Shown here in pieces: positions 33,563 through 46,197 of a DNA stretch of 64,000 bases. Below the pieces are notes generated by a model. The model was not told where the DNA came from, did no database searches, and was given only the letters and a program-made list of their open reading frames with translations. The position numbers were made by a program, and so were the translations under genes. Each line of letters opens with the position of its first letter. Within the stretch, counting starts at the first letter, position 1. Source of the stretch: Agapanthus africanus (lineage: Eukaryota > Streptophyta > Magnoliopsida > Asparagales > Amaryllidaceae). The stretch is from contig JASDDO010000024.1 of the NCBI GenBank assembly GCA_030015575.1, positions 44,044,114 through 44,108,113 on the forward strand. The letters run 5' to 3'.

Positions 33563-35296
33563 CTAACCCTTCTCAAGTAATTCAGTAACCTGCTTCTTGA
33601 CTTCTTCCAACTCCACTGGTGCCATTGGATAGTATGCTTTAGAGACTGGCGCTGCACCAGGAATAAGATCAATCGCGAACTCCACGTCTCGCTTCGGCGG
33701 TAAACCTGATATGTCTTCGAACACGTCCAAGAAATCTCGAACAACAGCTGGCGCTTCATCTTTAGCAACTTCCATTGACGAAAGAACACTATTTGTCGGC
33801 CTAGCCCAAAACTCGACTGGCCCGACAGAACTGCTTCCTCCAGTAAAGATAAACTCTGGATGTCTGGGAATCTGGAAAATTACTTTCTTTGCCCTACAAT
33901 CAATGTGAGCGTGGAAAGTACCGAGAAAATCCATTCCCATGACAACTTCATAGCTGCCTGTATCAATCACCAAGAAATCTGTAAAAAGCTCCCGTCCGCA
34001 AACAACAACTGCACAATCCTTACATTCTCTACTAGATATGATCTTTCCATTCCCAGTGTGTATGTCCCAGAAACTAGACAAGGTCGTGCAAGTAATCGAG
34101 TGTGTAGCAATAAACTTGGACGACATAAAATAATGGGATGCACCAGAATCGAATAACGCTAATGTGGGAAAACCATGAACAAGTAGAATACCTGAAACAA
34201 CTTCTCCTGAAGCCTTGGCTTCCTCAGCCGTCAGGGTAAATGCTCGAGTTTGATTGGGTCCCTGAGTCAGCTGCTTCTGTCCCTGAAACGGTTTCTGCGG
34301 TGGCTTCTGAACATCATCTTTCATGCGAAGCTTCGACGGACAAGCGTTGATAGTATGATCCGCCGATCCACAAACCAAACAGAGTCCCTGCCTCCTTCGA
34401 CATTCCCTTTGCACGTGCCCAGTTAAATGGCAGTAGTCACAAATCACAGTCCTCCTCTGATCAACAACAGGCTTCTTCATCGGTGTTATGCCACGTCGGT
34501 CCACTAGAATACCTCTGCGTCCAAGTGCTCGGTTCGGTACAAATGCCGGCTTCCGTACTGTAACTGCTGGCTGCTGTGTACTCCCAGTCTTCATAGATAG
34601 GCTATGTTGCTCTCGGGCCGCTGTAAGTACTTGTGAGAAAGTGGTTAAACCCAGGGAGACAATCTGCCTCTGGATGTCTACATCCAAACTGCGTATGAAC
34701 CTCCTTGCCCTATCAGCATCGTTGGCAACCAAACGTCCAGCGAATCTACTGAGCCGCGTCCACTCAGCTGCATGTATATCTATAGGTGCGCCATTCTGCT
34801 TCAAACTGATGAACTTTTCTTCCATTTCCTCCCGTGCAGTCCGCGGGAAGAACTTCTCCAAGAAACTCTTCGAAAAAACCGCCCAACTGATCGGCTTGGG
34901 CAAGCGGGTCTCTTCCACAAGCCACCATTCACGGGCATAATCCACCAACTGGATGAGTACCACATCCACCCTTTTATCCTTTGGGATCTGTGCCGCAACG
35001 AGTAAATTCTCTATGTCAACCAGCCACTGCTCCGCTGGCAACGGCTCTTCCAGGCCAGTAAAGATGGACGGACCCAGTCTCCTGAAATCCGCCACAGTAC
35101 CCACACGATCAACTGGTCTGGCCACAACATTGTTCATGGACTGCTGAACGGTCCGCAAACCATCCTGAAAAACTTCAGCTTGCTGCTGGTTCAGCTCGGT
35201 CTGTCGCTTTTGGTTCTCCAACATCCCACGGATTACTCCAAGCATAGCGGCTTTGTCAACACGCCTTTGGTACATTTTCAGATTCTTGTCTGCCAT
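33563..35296 (-). pseudogene. Gag-protease (plus start of RT) of E
   Basis: A 577-codon frame, the longest in E. About 80-230: gag capsid domain (PLPAEQWLVDIENLL, REWWLVEETRL). 286-299: zinc knuckle CDYCHLTGHVQREC. 306-319: second knuckle CLVCGSADHTINAC. 380-390: retropepsin active site ALFDSGASHYF, with the flap-side block VVMGMDFLG further on. About 530-577: the linker to RT (DVFEDISGLPP..). The ATG at 35296 is chosen because the primer site lies about 380 bases upstream and the frame has no earlier long extension. It ends in TAG, probably from Trp. Product: capsid, nucleocapsid and aspartic protease that would assemble virus-like particles. The gag part is intact as read, but pol cannot be made. 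Confidence 0.9.
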
Positions 35297-35678
35297 GTTC
35301 CTGAAATCAAAGCACCAAAAGGATTAGCATGATAACAGATTCAAACTGTAGGTTAAGGATATGAATCAAGGCTAGAACTCCAAGTTACTTAAATAGAGTA
35401 CCGCATTGTAACCATGCCGCGGTATCATAGCTACAATCACATAACTCCATCCAAGTCGCCTAAATTCAAAAGATAATCAAAAGGAAACCAGGTTTCGAGT
35501 CGATATGCAAAGGAGGTTTGCATATCGTAAAAGTAGAATCAGGAGGAGGTTAAGATTCAAAAATGGCAAGACGGTAAGGTGGCAGGACATGTTTCCTAAC
35601 CACGAGTATTCTGATTCGTGTATTGGGTCCAATACCCAACTACAAAAAGAATCAAACCCGATTAACTTATATCCTATG
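35297..35678 (-). other. Leader of element E
   Basis: Non-coding DNA between primer site and gag. No signal beyond AT-rich sequence. Confidence 0.7.
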
Positions 35679-35690
35679 CCTCTGATACCA
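35679..35690 (-). other. tRNA-iMet primer-binding site of E
   Basis: Minus strand TGGTATCAGAGGC, complementary to the 3' end of initiator methionine tRNA apart from one base near the end, 9-10 bases after the LTR. Confidence 0.85.
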
Positions 35691-35699
35691 AAAGAACCA

Positions 35700-38553
35700 T
35701 GTAACGCCCCGCTTCCCAGAGTACGCTAAGGTAGGCACGTGACATAGCCAACCATGCTACCTGTGGATAGAAAATATCCTTCCACGGTCACATTACGGCT
35801 GTAGAGATATCAAGAACAATAATAAACTATCTAATACATGTCCATAAGCCAGAATAAAACGAGTCAAGAATAAAATAATGTGGAAGCAAAAGATCCAATA
35901 CAAGAATAAACTAGAATGTATGTCCTAGAATACGGGCTCACATCAGGAATGAAAATACCGAAAGTAAAATGAACTAACTACTAACAAGTCCTCACTGCTC
36001 AGCCTGCTGACTGAAATACTCCTGCTCGGCCTGTAGCGAAGGTAAAGAATCTGGGCCATGCAAAACCCAGACGTCAGTGCGTCATAACATCAAGCAATAA
36101 TATAAACAGAGATAGCAATACATGCAGGTATGATTATAAGTGGTAAAACAGGTATAACAGTGATATAAGTAAGGACAGTGAAGGGTAATGTGTAGTGAGT
36201 AATCTAAACTGGTCTATTGGGTTAACTACTCTCAAGTCTTTGAAATCAATTTGATGAATCATCGATGTAACTCAATAGTATCCCGTGCGTGCCCGGAATC
36301 ACGGTCTATGACTCTCGGGCTGAATCCGAGACGTGTCGCAAGGCAGTAAAGGGTAGTAGGTAATGACGAGTGATGTCAGCAGCATCACCCCGGGGCTGGC
36401 CTAGCCCGTAAGACTTATCAGTAAAGATATCGAACTGTCGAGTTACAAGTCAGGTTTCATCATTGATTTCCCCCATACCCCTAAATTATATATGTTCAAG
36501 TCAGGGATTAATAAATCTAGAGCTAATGCCAACACAGGATCAAGCAGGTACAGGTTTGTCTGGATAGACAACAGGAAATGTCCGTAGGGACAACAGGTCA
36601 GGTTTATTGGCATTAGTAACAAGATCAGGTAACAGAGAAAGCCTTGGTACCTCAGGTCAAGTCAGGTAATATATAGGTATCATGTCATGTCAAAAAGTGT
36701 ACGGTATCACGTCGTGTCAAGTAATAGTATATCAAGTCATGTCAGGGGTGCACAAATGTCACGTGGATGCTCATAATTAACTATAATAAGTATGGGTATA
36801 CCAAAACAAGTATGGGGTACTAATGAAACAATAAAATGGAACATTGTAATGTGGTATGCAAATAGGTACAGATTAAAACATATGGATGCACGGTTATCGA
36901 TTTGAGTTAGGGTTATGGTTCCAACACTAATTAAATACACTTAATCAAATATGGAATGTTACAATCTCGTTATTATGTATTAAATGATCTAGGAATGCAA
37001 TTGTATATAAAATAGGCTAAATGGATGCAACTAGGTATCCGAAAGTTATAAACTATTTAAAATGGTACTAAGGGCTATGCAAATAATCATTATGTGGTTC
37101 AATTACGGATATGGGTATCGTGTATCGTAATCTAAAATGTAACATGATATGTTTCAAGTTCTAAAACTAAAATGATATAAATTGAACATCGGAATGTTAA
37201 CAGGAACATGTGGCATTAGATTTAAAATTACAGGTTTACTATGCAATTAAGTACGTATAAAAATATAAATAGCATGTAGCAAGTTTTACTTGCCTAGATG
37301 GATCAAGAAATGGGTATACGGAACGTCACACGTCGGCGGGAAAAGTCATGACGTGTGCACGGTACACGGAACGAATCCAAACAACGTACAAGGGAATCAC
37401 ACGGGTCAGATATTCTCGCTGGGTCGTCGGGATCATCGACGGCACGACCGGATTCCGGCGATCTAAAAAGGCAGTGAACAATAAAGAAAGAAATGCATAA
37501 AAAGAAAGAAGAAGAGAAGAAGGGAAGGAGGAAGAAGAAGAATGAGAAGAGAAGCTCACTGTGGTTCAAAGGGAAGTCGTGAGGTGTCGACGGCGTCGAC
37601 GGAGCTCCGGCGAGTGATCTGCAAAGGACACGGCCATCAAAAAAAGAAGATAGAAAAAGAACAGAAAAGAAAGGAAGAAGGAAAGAAAAAGAAGGAAGAA
37701 GGGTGCAGGGCTCACTGGGGTGCACGGAGTCGGGGACGCGCGGATGAGATCACCGGCGGCGATCAACTCCGGCGGTGCGAGCGTGCAGGATGCTCGGCTG
37801 TGTCTCGGGTGTGCTCGGGTGCGCGTGCAGGGGCTCGGGGAAGGAGAGAGTGGAGGCGGAGGTGATGATGGTGAGGAGGCGACGAGGTCGGGAATGGCGT
37901 CGTCGGTGTTAAGGCGACGGTGAGGTGGAGGCAGCGGCTAGGGTTACATGGTTATGGGTTTTGTTAAAAGGAGAGGAAGAAAGAATTATATATAGAGAGA
38001 GAGAAATATGCGAGAAAAGAGAGAGAGAGAGATTCTGAGAGAGAGAGGAGAGAGAGAAGAGATCGAGAGGTGAGAGAGGAAGAGATGAACAGTGAGGAGA
38101 AAGAAAGTTGGCCTTTTCTGCAGGAGAGAGAAAGAGAGAAGAGAGAAGAGGTTGTGAGATGGGGAGAGAGAGAGATCGGTGGCTGAGAGAAGGAGAGAGG
38201 AGGAGAAAGAGAAACGAAAAAAAAGAAAGAAAGAGAGAAAAGATTTGTGGGGGCCACGAGCCAGTAGGGGAAATGCTGTAGCAGTTAGGGAAAGATTAAG
38301 GAAATTTGAAAAAGATTTTAATTGGTTAGACGAAAAAAATGTGAACTGTAAAAGTTATCGAAATTTTAAAGGTAAAGTTAAAATAAAATATTAATTAAAT
38401 TTGAATTTAGGCGGGATACAAAATATTCCAAAACGCGCCCGGGTCGGGTCTAAAAATTCAGATTTGAAATACGAAAATTATATGCAACTTCCAAATTTTG
38501 AAATGAATGATTAGGTAACTAAAATGCATACCCCCAATAACGGACGCACGTAC
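35700..38553 (-). repeat. Right (5') LTR of element E, truncated
   Basis: Matches 27615-30428 and then stops. The remaining 372 bp (equivalent to 30429-30800), including the element start, are missing, and the sequence passes straight into the 3' tail of D. The promoter part of the LTR may be affected. Confidence 0.85.
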
Positions 38554-38737
38554 ATAATAAGGTTTAAACGCTCAGGAGACAACACTTCTCCTACTATGAA
38601 CACCTAGTGGTTTAAACGCTTGTTGCACGTGCTCAGTGCAATCGTGTTGCCTATGAAAATGTTCTAGGTTCTTTTTCTTCTTCTTCTCTTTAATAACTAG
38701 TTTGCTCGGGACGATCAAAGTTAAGTTTGGGGGTATT
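38554..38737 (+). other. 3' tail and polypurine tract of element D
   Basis: Shares ggtttaaacgctcaggagac..cttgttgcacgtgctcagtg with B (12816-12890). It then has the hairpin TTTGCTCG-GGA-CGATCAAA with one mismatch, and AAGTTTGGGGG (38723-38733) directly before LTR2. Confidence 0.8.
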
Positions 38738-40246
38738 TGATTAGTCTAAAATATTGCATATTTGAATGATTATTTTCCCCACTATTGTTAAGTTCTAAAA
38801 GTTGTTTATTGTGAATATAGAACATATGATGGTTTATTTGTAAAAAGATTATTATCATATGTTTCTACATTATAATTAACATAATGAGGGAAAATACATG
38901 CATATAATATTTAAATAAAATATTGTAATTAAAATATACATATTATATCAAATATTTCTGATCAATATTCTTAAGATTTAAATCATATAAAATGGTTAGG
39001 ATAATATCTCAAAATAATAACAAATGCTGCTAACACTATAACTTGAGATATTGTGCAGATATTAGCTCAGGTCTGGAGATCAAGAGATCCGAGATGTCGG
39101 AATCAAATCTGCCGAAATATTGAAGCAAATCATAAGATCTAGCAACGGCAGAGACTCGGAGTTAGATTCTCAAAATCCAGATATTTAGAGGATCTCTACA
39201 TGTCAATACCAAACATAAGAAGAAATCCTAAGTCCTGATCCCACCATGTCGCAGCGGTTGGACGGCCAAACTACCATATTCGGGCCGGATCCGCGGCCTC
39301 ATGATGGCCGTTGGATTTAAGATTTTATGGGTAGGATTTTAATAGCATATATTATTATATGGAATCTAGGGTTTCTGCCTATGGTGACTATATAAGAGAC
39401 CGAGAGCTTCACATGAAAGATCATCGAACCGAAGAGATCAAGGGGTCCAAAGCGATCCACGCATCCAGGTGATCATCAGTTAGTCATTTACCTCCAACAA
39501 GAGTGAGAGCGAGAGCGAAAACTAGGGTTCTTTATAATCTACTTTGTACGGAGAGTTGTATGCAATAGTTGATTAATAAAGATAGTCTTTTTATTGATCT
39601 TTTCGCATTTACTTTCTACATTTTATTTCTGCATCTTAATCATGTTTTCTTCTTCATCCTTTCTTCTATCTCAAACCATGAGCGATTAATTCCTATCTTG
39701 CTAGGGTTCGTAAGCTAAGGTAGATCAATGGATAATAAAATTATTTAACTCCTTTTATACATTTTAAAGTCTATAAACCTTAGAAAAATAAATGTTAACA
39801 TCCGTATCGGGTGTGCTACCAATTTATTGCTAGTCACGACCACGATTCGAGATCTGTTTAACACTTGTTTTGGTAAAGGCTAGACATGAATAGAGATCAA
39901 TGCAAGGATAAGGGTTAAAAGTGGGGAAACCCTAATTTCTTCCAAAAGAACCCTAATCTACATTCATCACTATCGATCTAATTTTAAACTATTAAAAGAT
40001 AGTCATTTTTAATTAGTCATCCATTACTACTAAGTCATATGAACCCTACAAGGCTCTTCTATATAAAATCTACATCCGTATTGAAATAGATCTACAACCA
40101 ATCAACCCATCTTTTAATCAACTCGTTTAAAGCAGAAAAATGTTCACGTTTCTCTGCGAACGACTTGTGCTCATCGCGGCTAGCTACGAGCGACACCGTC
40201 TTGATTGTGGTTACTTTGTTTACAACACACTTTAAACGATCAATCA
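38738..40246 (+). repeat. 3' LTR of element D
   Basis: Second copy of 24252-25754, ending CAATCA, followed by GATGT. It contains a dyad pair (39249-39298) and a TATATAAG box (39390-39397). Confidence 0.9.
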
Positions 40247-40251
40247 GATGT

Positions 40252-40560
40252 CTTACGTATGACACTAATATAAGTCTTCCATACCCGTCCTATACCAGTT
40301 ATAGTTACACTTATATATGCCCCATAGGCATCGACAATACATAACTAAATAGTTATGCTGATTGTGTACACGCACGTGTCACTTCCACTATTCAGTCACG
40401 CTTTTACAGTAACGCACGTGCCACAATCTAATCACTAACGCTTATCACTCGGTAATTTAAAATAGTCACTAGAATATCGATGCAAATAAACACTAGTTAC
40501 AGAGGGTATAACAGTCATGCAAGATGATGGGGATACAGTAAAATGCACTACTAAATAACA
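40252..40560. other. Unassigned DNA right of element D
   Basis: No gene seen; continues 23942-24251 across the GATGT target site. The homology to the gag-only array begins near 40561. Confidence 0.5.
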
Positions 40561-41789
40561 TAGGTGTAGGAGCCTGAATAGCTGGCCGCTGTGGAAAAGT
40601 GATCGTTGATCGGGGTGCAAGAGCTGGGTTGAGACGGTGTAGGCAAGCTCTGATGGTGTGAGTGGACGCGCCACAAACTAAACATAGAAAATTTGCACGC
40701 CTGCAGTCCTTTATCAGGTGTCCATTTCTCTTGCAGTAGAAGCAAAAATCTGGACTGGGCCGGTTAAATGGTACTTTCGGTCTTCTAGGTGCAAAAGTTG
40801 GCATGGAAGAGGCTCCTCCTGCCTTTTGAGTAGCGATGCATTTCAAACCGGCAGTCTGAGGTCTGCCCTTCTTCTTCACCACTGCCTCCTAGCGTCGGAC
40901 AGCCTTCAGAGCAAGATCATGGGTTGGGAAATCCCCTGTAGCGAGTGCAGCTTAGATTTCCGAGTCAAACCCTTATTGAAATCTTCGTGCCCGGATCTCA
41001 GCAGTCGGGATGAAGTGTGCCGCGAATCTGTTATGACCTTGTGTTAGCAGTGTAGTATGTGATATCAGAAAATTGAATATTGAGACATATCTTACCTGCT
41101 AAGCATGATAAACTCAGTATCGTATTCATCCACAGATTTGCTCCATATTGAACCTTGTTGTAAGTAGATGAACTGTTGTTCCATGTCGAAACGGACAGTC
41201 TCAGGGAAATATTTCACGTCGAACATATCGTGAAATGTCCTCCATTCAATTGGTTGGGCGAGTCAGCTTTCTTCAGCCTTCCACCAGACTCAGGCGTTAT
41301 CTGTTATTTGCAGTTTTGCAACTCTCACCCAAGCAATCTCTGGCACTTATGCTGCTGCCGGATCATCCTCGATAGACTGAGCCCATTCCTCTGCCTACAG
41401 TGGGCTCTCTTTCCCAGAGAAATGTTTCGGATGGAAAGCCCTGAATTGCTTGACTCCAGGTGCCTCGGTCTCTGGGCGGTGCATGAGGATAGCAGTATGC
41501 TGCTGCTGATCCTCCAAGAGGCTCTTGATCTCCTCAAGCAAAACCGTTTTCTCGTTGATGGGAGATGCAACGGTAGAAGGTGGTGATAGAGTAGGTGGTG
41601 GGGTGTTGCCATTGACGTTAGTACTCATGTTGTTCGGTAAATCCATGACCTTGATAGAAAAAGAAAAGTTAGGATAGATTCAAGAAATTTGAAATTTAAG
41701 AAATATATAGTTGCTGATTCATATTATTCTTGTGATATATTGCTTAGGATTCCATGCAAAACTGACCTGTATGGGCCGCCAACAAAACC
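40561..41789 (-). pseudogene. Internal region 1 of the array: gag pseudogene
   Basis: Left-truncated internal region of a gag-only element. The gag start (41646 leftwards) reads NMSTNVNGNTPPPTLSPPST, then FRAFHPKHFSGKESPL and a stop. The capsid middle is in pieces. The nucleocapsid (40493-40882 frame) has CFYCKRNGHLIKDC and CLVCGASTHTIRAC, both CCHC knuckles intact. No pol. The left end is cut inside the Pro-rich tail near 40561. Comparable regions at 44584-46197 and 48972-50575 run further. Confidence 0.7.
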
Positions 41790-44583
41790 CGTCACGCCCC
41801 GCTTCCCAGTGTACGGAGAAGGAGACGTGACGGGCACGCGACGTATTTACTCAGAAATAAACACGCAAAGCGTAAATAAGCAATATATATATAATGCACA
41901 AGAAATGACAAGAGATATAATATAATAGCAACTTTTATTAACATTCATTTTTACAATACATTGCTTTGAAAAGGAAAGTACAAGGATAAAAAGCAATGCC
42001 TAAACAGTGGCATATGAAATGAAAAGTAAGTACAAGGAAAATCTAGAAGTCTGGCTGTTCTGTGAACTGGTCCAAGTCGTCCTGGCCAGGCTCAATCTCC
42101 TGAGAGTCTGATCCTCCTGACAAACATTCCAAAGAAAGAAAGAGACAGGAATGTCATCAGATAACTAGCGCTCGGTAAGTCCCAGAAGTAAGAATGGAAT
42201 AGAACAAGTAAAGAGAAAGAACGGGTAATTGTACAGATATATGTTTGCTATACCAACGTGGTTATTTGTAGCTTGATACAGAATGTATCAATATATACGA
42301 TAGGAGTACAACTTGCTCCATGGACTATGGTAACATGTAATTGTACAGATATATGTTTGTCAAAATCCACGGGGCAACGGCACGAGAGTTTATGTAGGTG
42401 TCTTTTAGTGACCATCATCGTGTCGCTTTTAATAAATTCAGCACCAATCTACCCCGTTAAACCCCTTAATGTATTGTATTGATTATAATTACTAGGCTTG
42501 CCAAAACCATGGATACAAGTTGTTCATGTAATCAGGTTCAGGATGTAAACAAGTAGTCATGTAATCAAGTCAAGTTATAGCCATGGTTCGATCAAGTCAA
42601 AACATGTTTGCATGTTGATCTTGTTCTGGTATTCAGATTCAGGTTCAAGTATACGTGTTAGAGTTTGGATTTATGTTGAATTGGATTCTGATTTGAGTTA
42701 GACTCAGACTTAAGTCAGAAACTTTAAACTGATTTGGATCTTGAGTTAAGTTTGGGTGTTATCGGTAACTGCTGCATATGGAGCATTTGTGTCTTTTTTT
42801 CAGGTCAATTACCATTGATAATACCGTTAAGTTTTTCTACCTTAAATAGGCAAGCACCCACTTTCTCCGACTCCCTGAGGCTCAAGAGAATTGATCCCGC
42901 TTAAACCTATATTTACTAAAGTCCTTAAATATAATTTTATATAACTCGAGGGGGTTTTATGAAAAATATTTTATATACTTTCAAAGTAAATTTCGAGTAT
43001 TTATTTATATTATTTAGAGTTTTCATAACTGTGCATTTTAAGAATGTGAAGTATTTTAGTGATAATAGTTTAGCTTGGATAATTCAAGGTATTTTGTTAT
43101 AAAGCTTGACTTTTGGATAACTTAAACGTATTTTGATGAAATTTGTTATTCTTTTATTTTTTAGAAAAAATAGGATTTTATTATATCTCGAAAATATATG
43201 GTTTAATAATATTTATATAATTATTAAAAATTAATTTTATTATTAAATAGAAAATTTCGTTTTTCTTAAAAATCGTATTAAAATTCTTTCGAGACCGAAT
43301 GCTCTATGAGAATGTCTGCATCTCGCTCTACTAGCCCAAGAATGTGCGATAATCTGCACCATCCAATAGCGGGTTTCCCAAATGAGTTGTAGAGATATAA
43401 TTGCAAAGAGTTTAATAATACTATTTAAAAGAAAACCGTTTTTATAGTACATGGTATTTTAATGAAATATGGTAACAAAAATATGTTCAAGATATATCGT
43501 GCTATGGAAATGTGTGTATATGAAGGGTGGGTCATTACCCCGTGAAGTTTACTAAAGGTATATTTATCAAAAGAACTAAAAAATGAATATATGAAGTTCA
43601 TGATATTTTAGCGTAAAAGTTAAATTAAAATTATTTAGCATGATGTTATTGAGTAAAAGTTGGTTCTAAACATGAGTTATGTGATAATAAACATTGTGTA
43701 AGAATATGCATGAAGAAAATGTATGAAAGTGTGTAATTTTAGAGGTTTAAAAAAGAAGATGTCGGTGTTAACTCCACTTCCGACATATTTTATGAAAAAG
43801 AAGTTTTAGACGAGAAGGGGAAGGATTAGAAGGGACTTACGAGTTGGTTGGATGAAGAGAAGGTAGAAGGAGAGGGATTAGTCGTCGTGGCGTCGCCGGA
43901 ACTTTCTCGATTCTTCGCCGGAAGTTGGTCTTTGGCTAACTCCACTTGTACTCTTCTTGTACTTAGAAAATTTGAGGGTTTTGGCTAGAATTTTCAGAAT
44001 GAGGAAGGGCTAGGGTATGGGGTTGTATTTATAGTGTGAAATTAGGATTTTGGAATTAAAAGAATGAATTAAAATGCATTTAAATTTGATTTAAAGATGA
44101 AATTGAAGTCTCTGTTTAATTTCTGAGTAATCAAACAGTGTAGGGGTAATGACGGTAGGCCAAGAGTCATGTGGGCAAAGCACGAGGACTTTTTACCCAT
44201 GGGGTCCGTCGCCGCCGGCCATAGGGAGGATCTCACTAGTCCAAAGTGAGGGGGAAGCCGATGGATTCTCACCACGTGTCCAAGTCTGTGTTTATAATAA
44301 TTTGCACATGTTTATTTTTCTTTATTTTCATTTCTATGTGCAGTACACATGTAAACTTTTGAGCTTTCAAGAAGTTTAAAAGAAAATTCAGAAAAAAATA
44401 ATGTGATTGGGAGGATTCGAACACAGGGGATACGTCACAGCAGCACAAGGTTTTACCAATGAGCTATAAGTTATTTCTTGCTGTTCTTAAACAAAAATAA
44501 CTTATAAATTGTACCCAGACTTACAAACTCCATTCTGTACATTAACTTAAAAAATTTCGTACAGTAAAAACAGAGTCGTTACA
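41790..44583 (-). repeat. LTR T1
   Basis: 2794 bp from CGTCACGCC (TG mutated to CG) to GTCGTTACA. It is followed by ttctaccctccttat and the minus-strand AATTTCGAGGACGAAATT. It holds the tRNA-like boxes (44412-44466) and a TATA-like site near 44027. Confidence 0.8.
44412..44480 (-). other. tRNA-like A-box/B-box module in LTR T1
   Basis: Minus strand TAGCTCATTGGT (44455-44466) and GTGTTCGAATCCT (44412-44424), the latter close to the Pol III B-box consensus. T2 has a weaker copy at 48800-48854. Confidence 0.6.
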
Positions 44584-46197
44584 TTCTACCCTCCTTATAA
44601 AATTTCGTCCTCGAAATTTATAGAAGGAACTTGTAACAGATTCAAGAAAAAATTTGATTACAGTAGTGGGAAAGAACTAATGATACTGTACCGAAAGTGC
44701 ATGAATTTTTTTTGAAAGAACGAAAGGATGCAAAGGATGAAAAAGATAGAAGGAAGATTACCAGTGTTACCTTGACCTATAGCTTCGGTTTCCACGGCCG
44801 CTAAAGTGAAAGCCTGACGCGGGGTTACATTCCTCATAGCTGGAGGCACATTCCTCTATCCTTGGGGCATGTTTCTCTGCCCTTGAGGTATGTTCCACAG
44901 TGCCTGATGGAATTGACGAGGAGATTGTGCAGGAGGTCTACGTGGAGGTGGAGCAGGGAGAGCAAGACGAGGTGTAGGAAGCTGAATAGCTGTCAGCTGC
45001 GGAAAAGTGATCGTTGATTGGGATGCAGGAGCTGGGTTGAGACGATGTGGGCAAGCTCCGATGGCATGAGTAGACGTGCCACAAACTAAGCATGGGCCAT
45101 TTTCACGCATGCAGTTCTTTACCAGGTGTCCATTTCTCTTATAGTAGAAGCAAAAATTTGGACTGGGCCGGTTAAATGGTATTTCCGGTCTCCTGGGATC
45201 AAAAGTTGGCATGGAAGAGGCTCCTCCTACCATTTGTGTGGCAGTGCATTTTACACCGGCAGTCTGAGGTATGCCCTTCTTCTTCACCATTGCCTCATAA
45301 CGTCGGGCAGCCTTCAGAGCAAGATCATGAGTTGGGAAATCCCCTGTAGAGAGTGCAGCTTGGATTTCCTGGTCCAACCCTTGTTGAAATCTTCGTGGCC
45401 GGATCTCAGCAGTCGGGATGAGGTGTGCCGCGAACCTATTACGATCTTTTGTTAGCAGTGTAGTATGTGATATCAGAAAATTAAATATTGAGACATATCT
45501 TACCTGCTAAGCATAGTAAACTCAGTATCGTATTCATGCATAGATTTACTCCACATTGAACCTTCCTGTAAGTAGATGAACTGTTGTTTTATATCAAAAC
45601 GGGCAGTCTCAGGAAAATATTTCGCGTCGAACATATCGCGAAATGTCCTTTATTCAGTTGGTTGGGCGAGTCGGCTTTCTTCAGCCTTCTATCAGACTCT
45701 GGTGTTATCTGTTAGTTGCAGCTTTGCAACTCTCACCCAAACAACATCTGGCACTTGTGCTGCTGCCAGATCATCCTCGATAGACTGAGCCCCTTCCTCT
45801 GCCTCCAGTGGGCTTTCTTTCCCAGAGAAATGTTTTGGATGCAAAGACCTGAATCGCTTGACTCCGAGTGTCTCAGTCTCTGAGCGGTACATGAGGATAG
45901 CAGTCTGCTGCTGCTGACCCTCCAAGAGGCTCTTGACCGCCTCAAGCAAAACCGTTTGCTTGCTGATGGGAGCTGCAACGGTAGGAGGTGGTGGTAGAGT
46001 AGGTGGTGGGGTGTTGCCATTGACGTTGGTACTCGTGTTGTTCGGTGAATCTATGACCTTGATAGAAAAAGAAAGGTTATGATAGACTCAAGGAATTTAA
46101 AATGTAAGAAATGTTTAGTTGCTGATTCTTATTATTCTTGTGATATATTGTTTAGGATTCCATGCAGAACTGACATGCATGGGCCGCCAACAAAACT
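44584..46197 (-). pseudogene. Internal region 2 of the array: gag pseudogene
   Basis: Minus-strand gag in shifted frames. N-terminal part (about 45692-46059): KSLLEGQQQQTAILMYRSET, HPKHFSGKESPLEAEEGAQS, DDLAAAQVPDVVWVRVAKLQ, a Retrotrans_gag-like start. Then 44856-45377: MDQEIQAALSTGDFPTHDLA, degenerate knuckle CFYYKRNGHLVKNC (Cys to Tyr) and intact knuckle CLVCGTSTHAIGAC, then a Pro/Gln-rich tail. A last frame (44658-44849) reads RQAFTLAAVETEAIGQGNTG. Together this is a nearly complete Gag broken by frameshifts. No protease, RT or integrase fits in 1.6 kb. Confidence 0.75.
46160..46182 (-). other. Hairpin at primer-site position of internal region 2
   Basis: CCATGCAG..ATGCATGG with a 7-base loop, just inside LTR T2. 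Equivalents lie at 41752-41774 and 50538-50560, and two in element A. Pair 5 of the stem is A-U, G-U or G-C in different copies, and mismatched only in T1. Confidence 0.6.

Larger units (their letters stand above)
27615..38553 (-). mobile_element. Element E, Ty3 chromovirus (Tekay/Del-like), degenerate gag-pol
   Basis: On the minus strand: LTR, tRNA-iMet primer site, gag, protease, RT, RNase H, integrase, chromodomain remnant, polypurine tract, LTR. The order is that of Ty3 elements. The AATTTCGAGGACGAAATT end and the GPF module support a chromovirus, probably Tekay/Del. The polyprotein is broken by several stops and a late frameshift. The right LTR lacks its last 372 bp, so no target duplication can be read. 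E lies inside the gag of D. Confidence 0.9.
24252..40246 (+). mobile_element. Element D, Ty3 Tat/Athila-group retrotransposon, interrupted by E
   Basis: LTRs of 1.5 kb with duplications GATGT (24247-24251 and 40247-40251), a tRNA-Asp primer site, a gag pseudogene and a 3' AAGTTTGGGGG tract. The whole pol region is missing: gag stops at the insertion of E (27615), and only the 3' tail (38554-38737) is left on the other side. D is older than E and B by LTR divergence. Confidence 0.85.
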
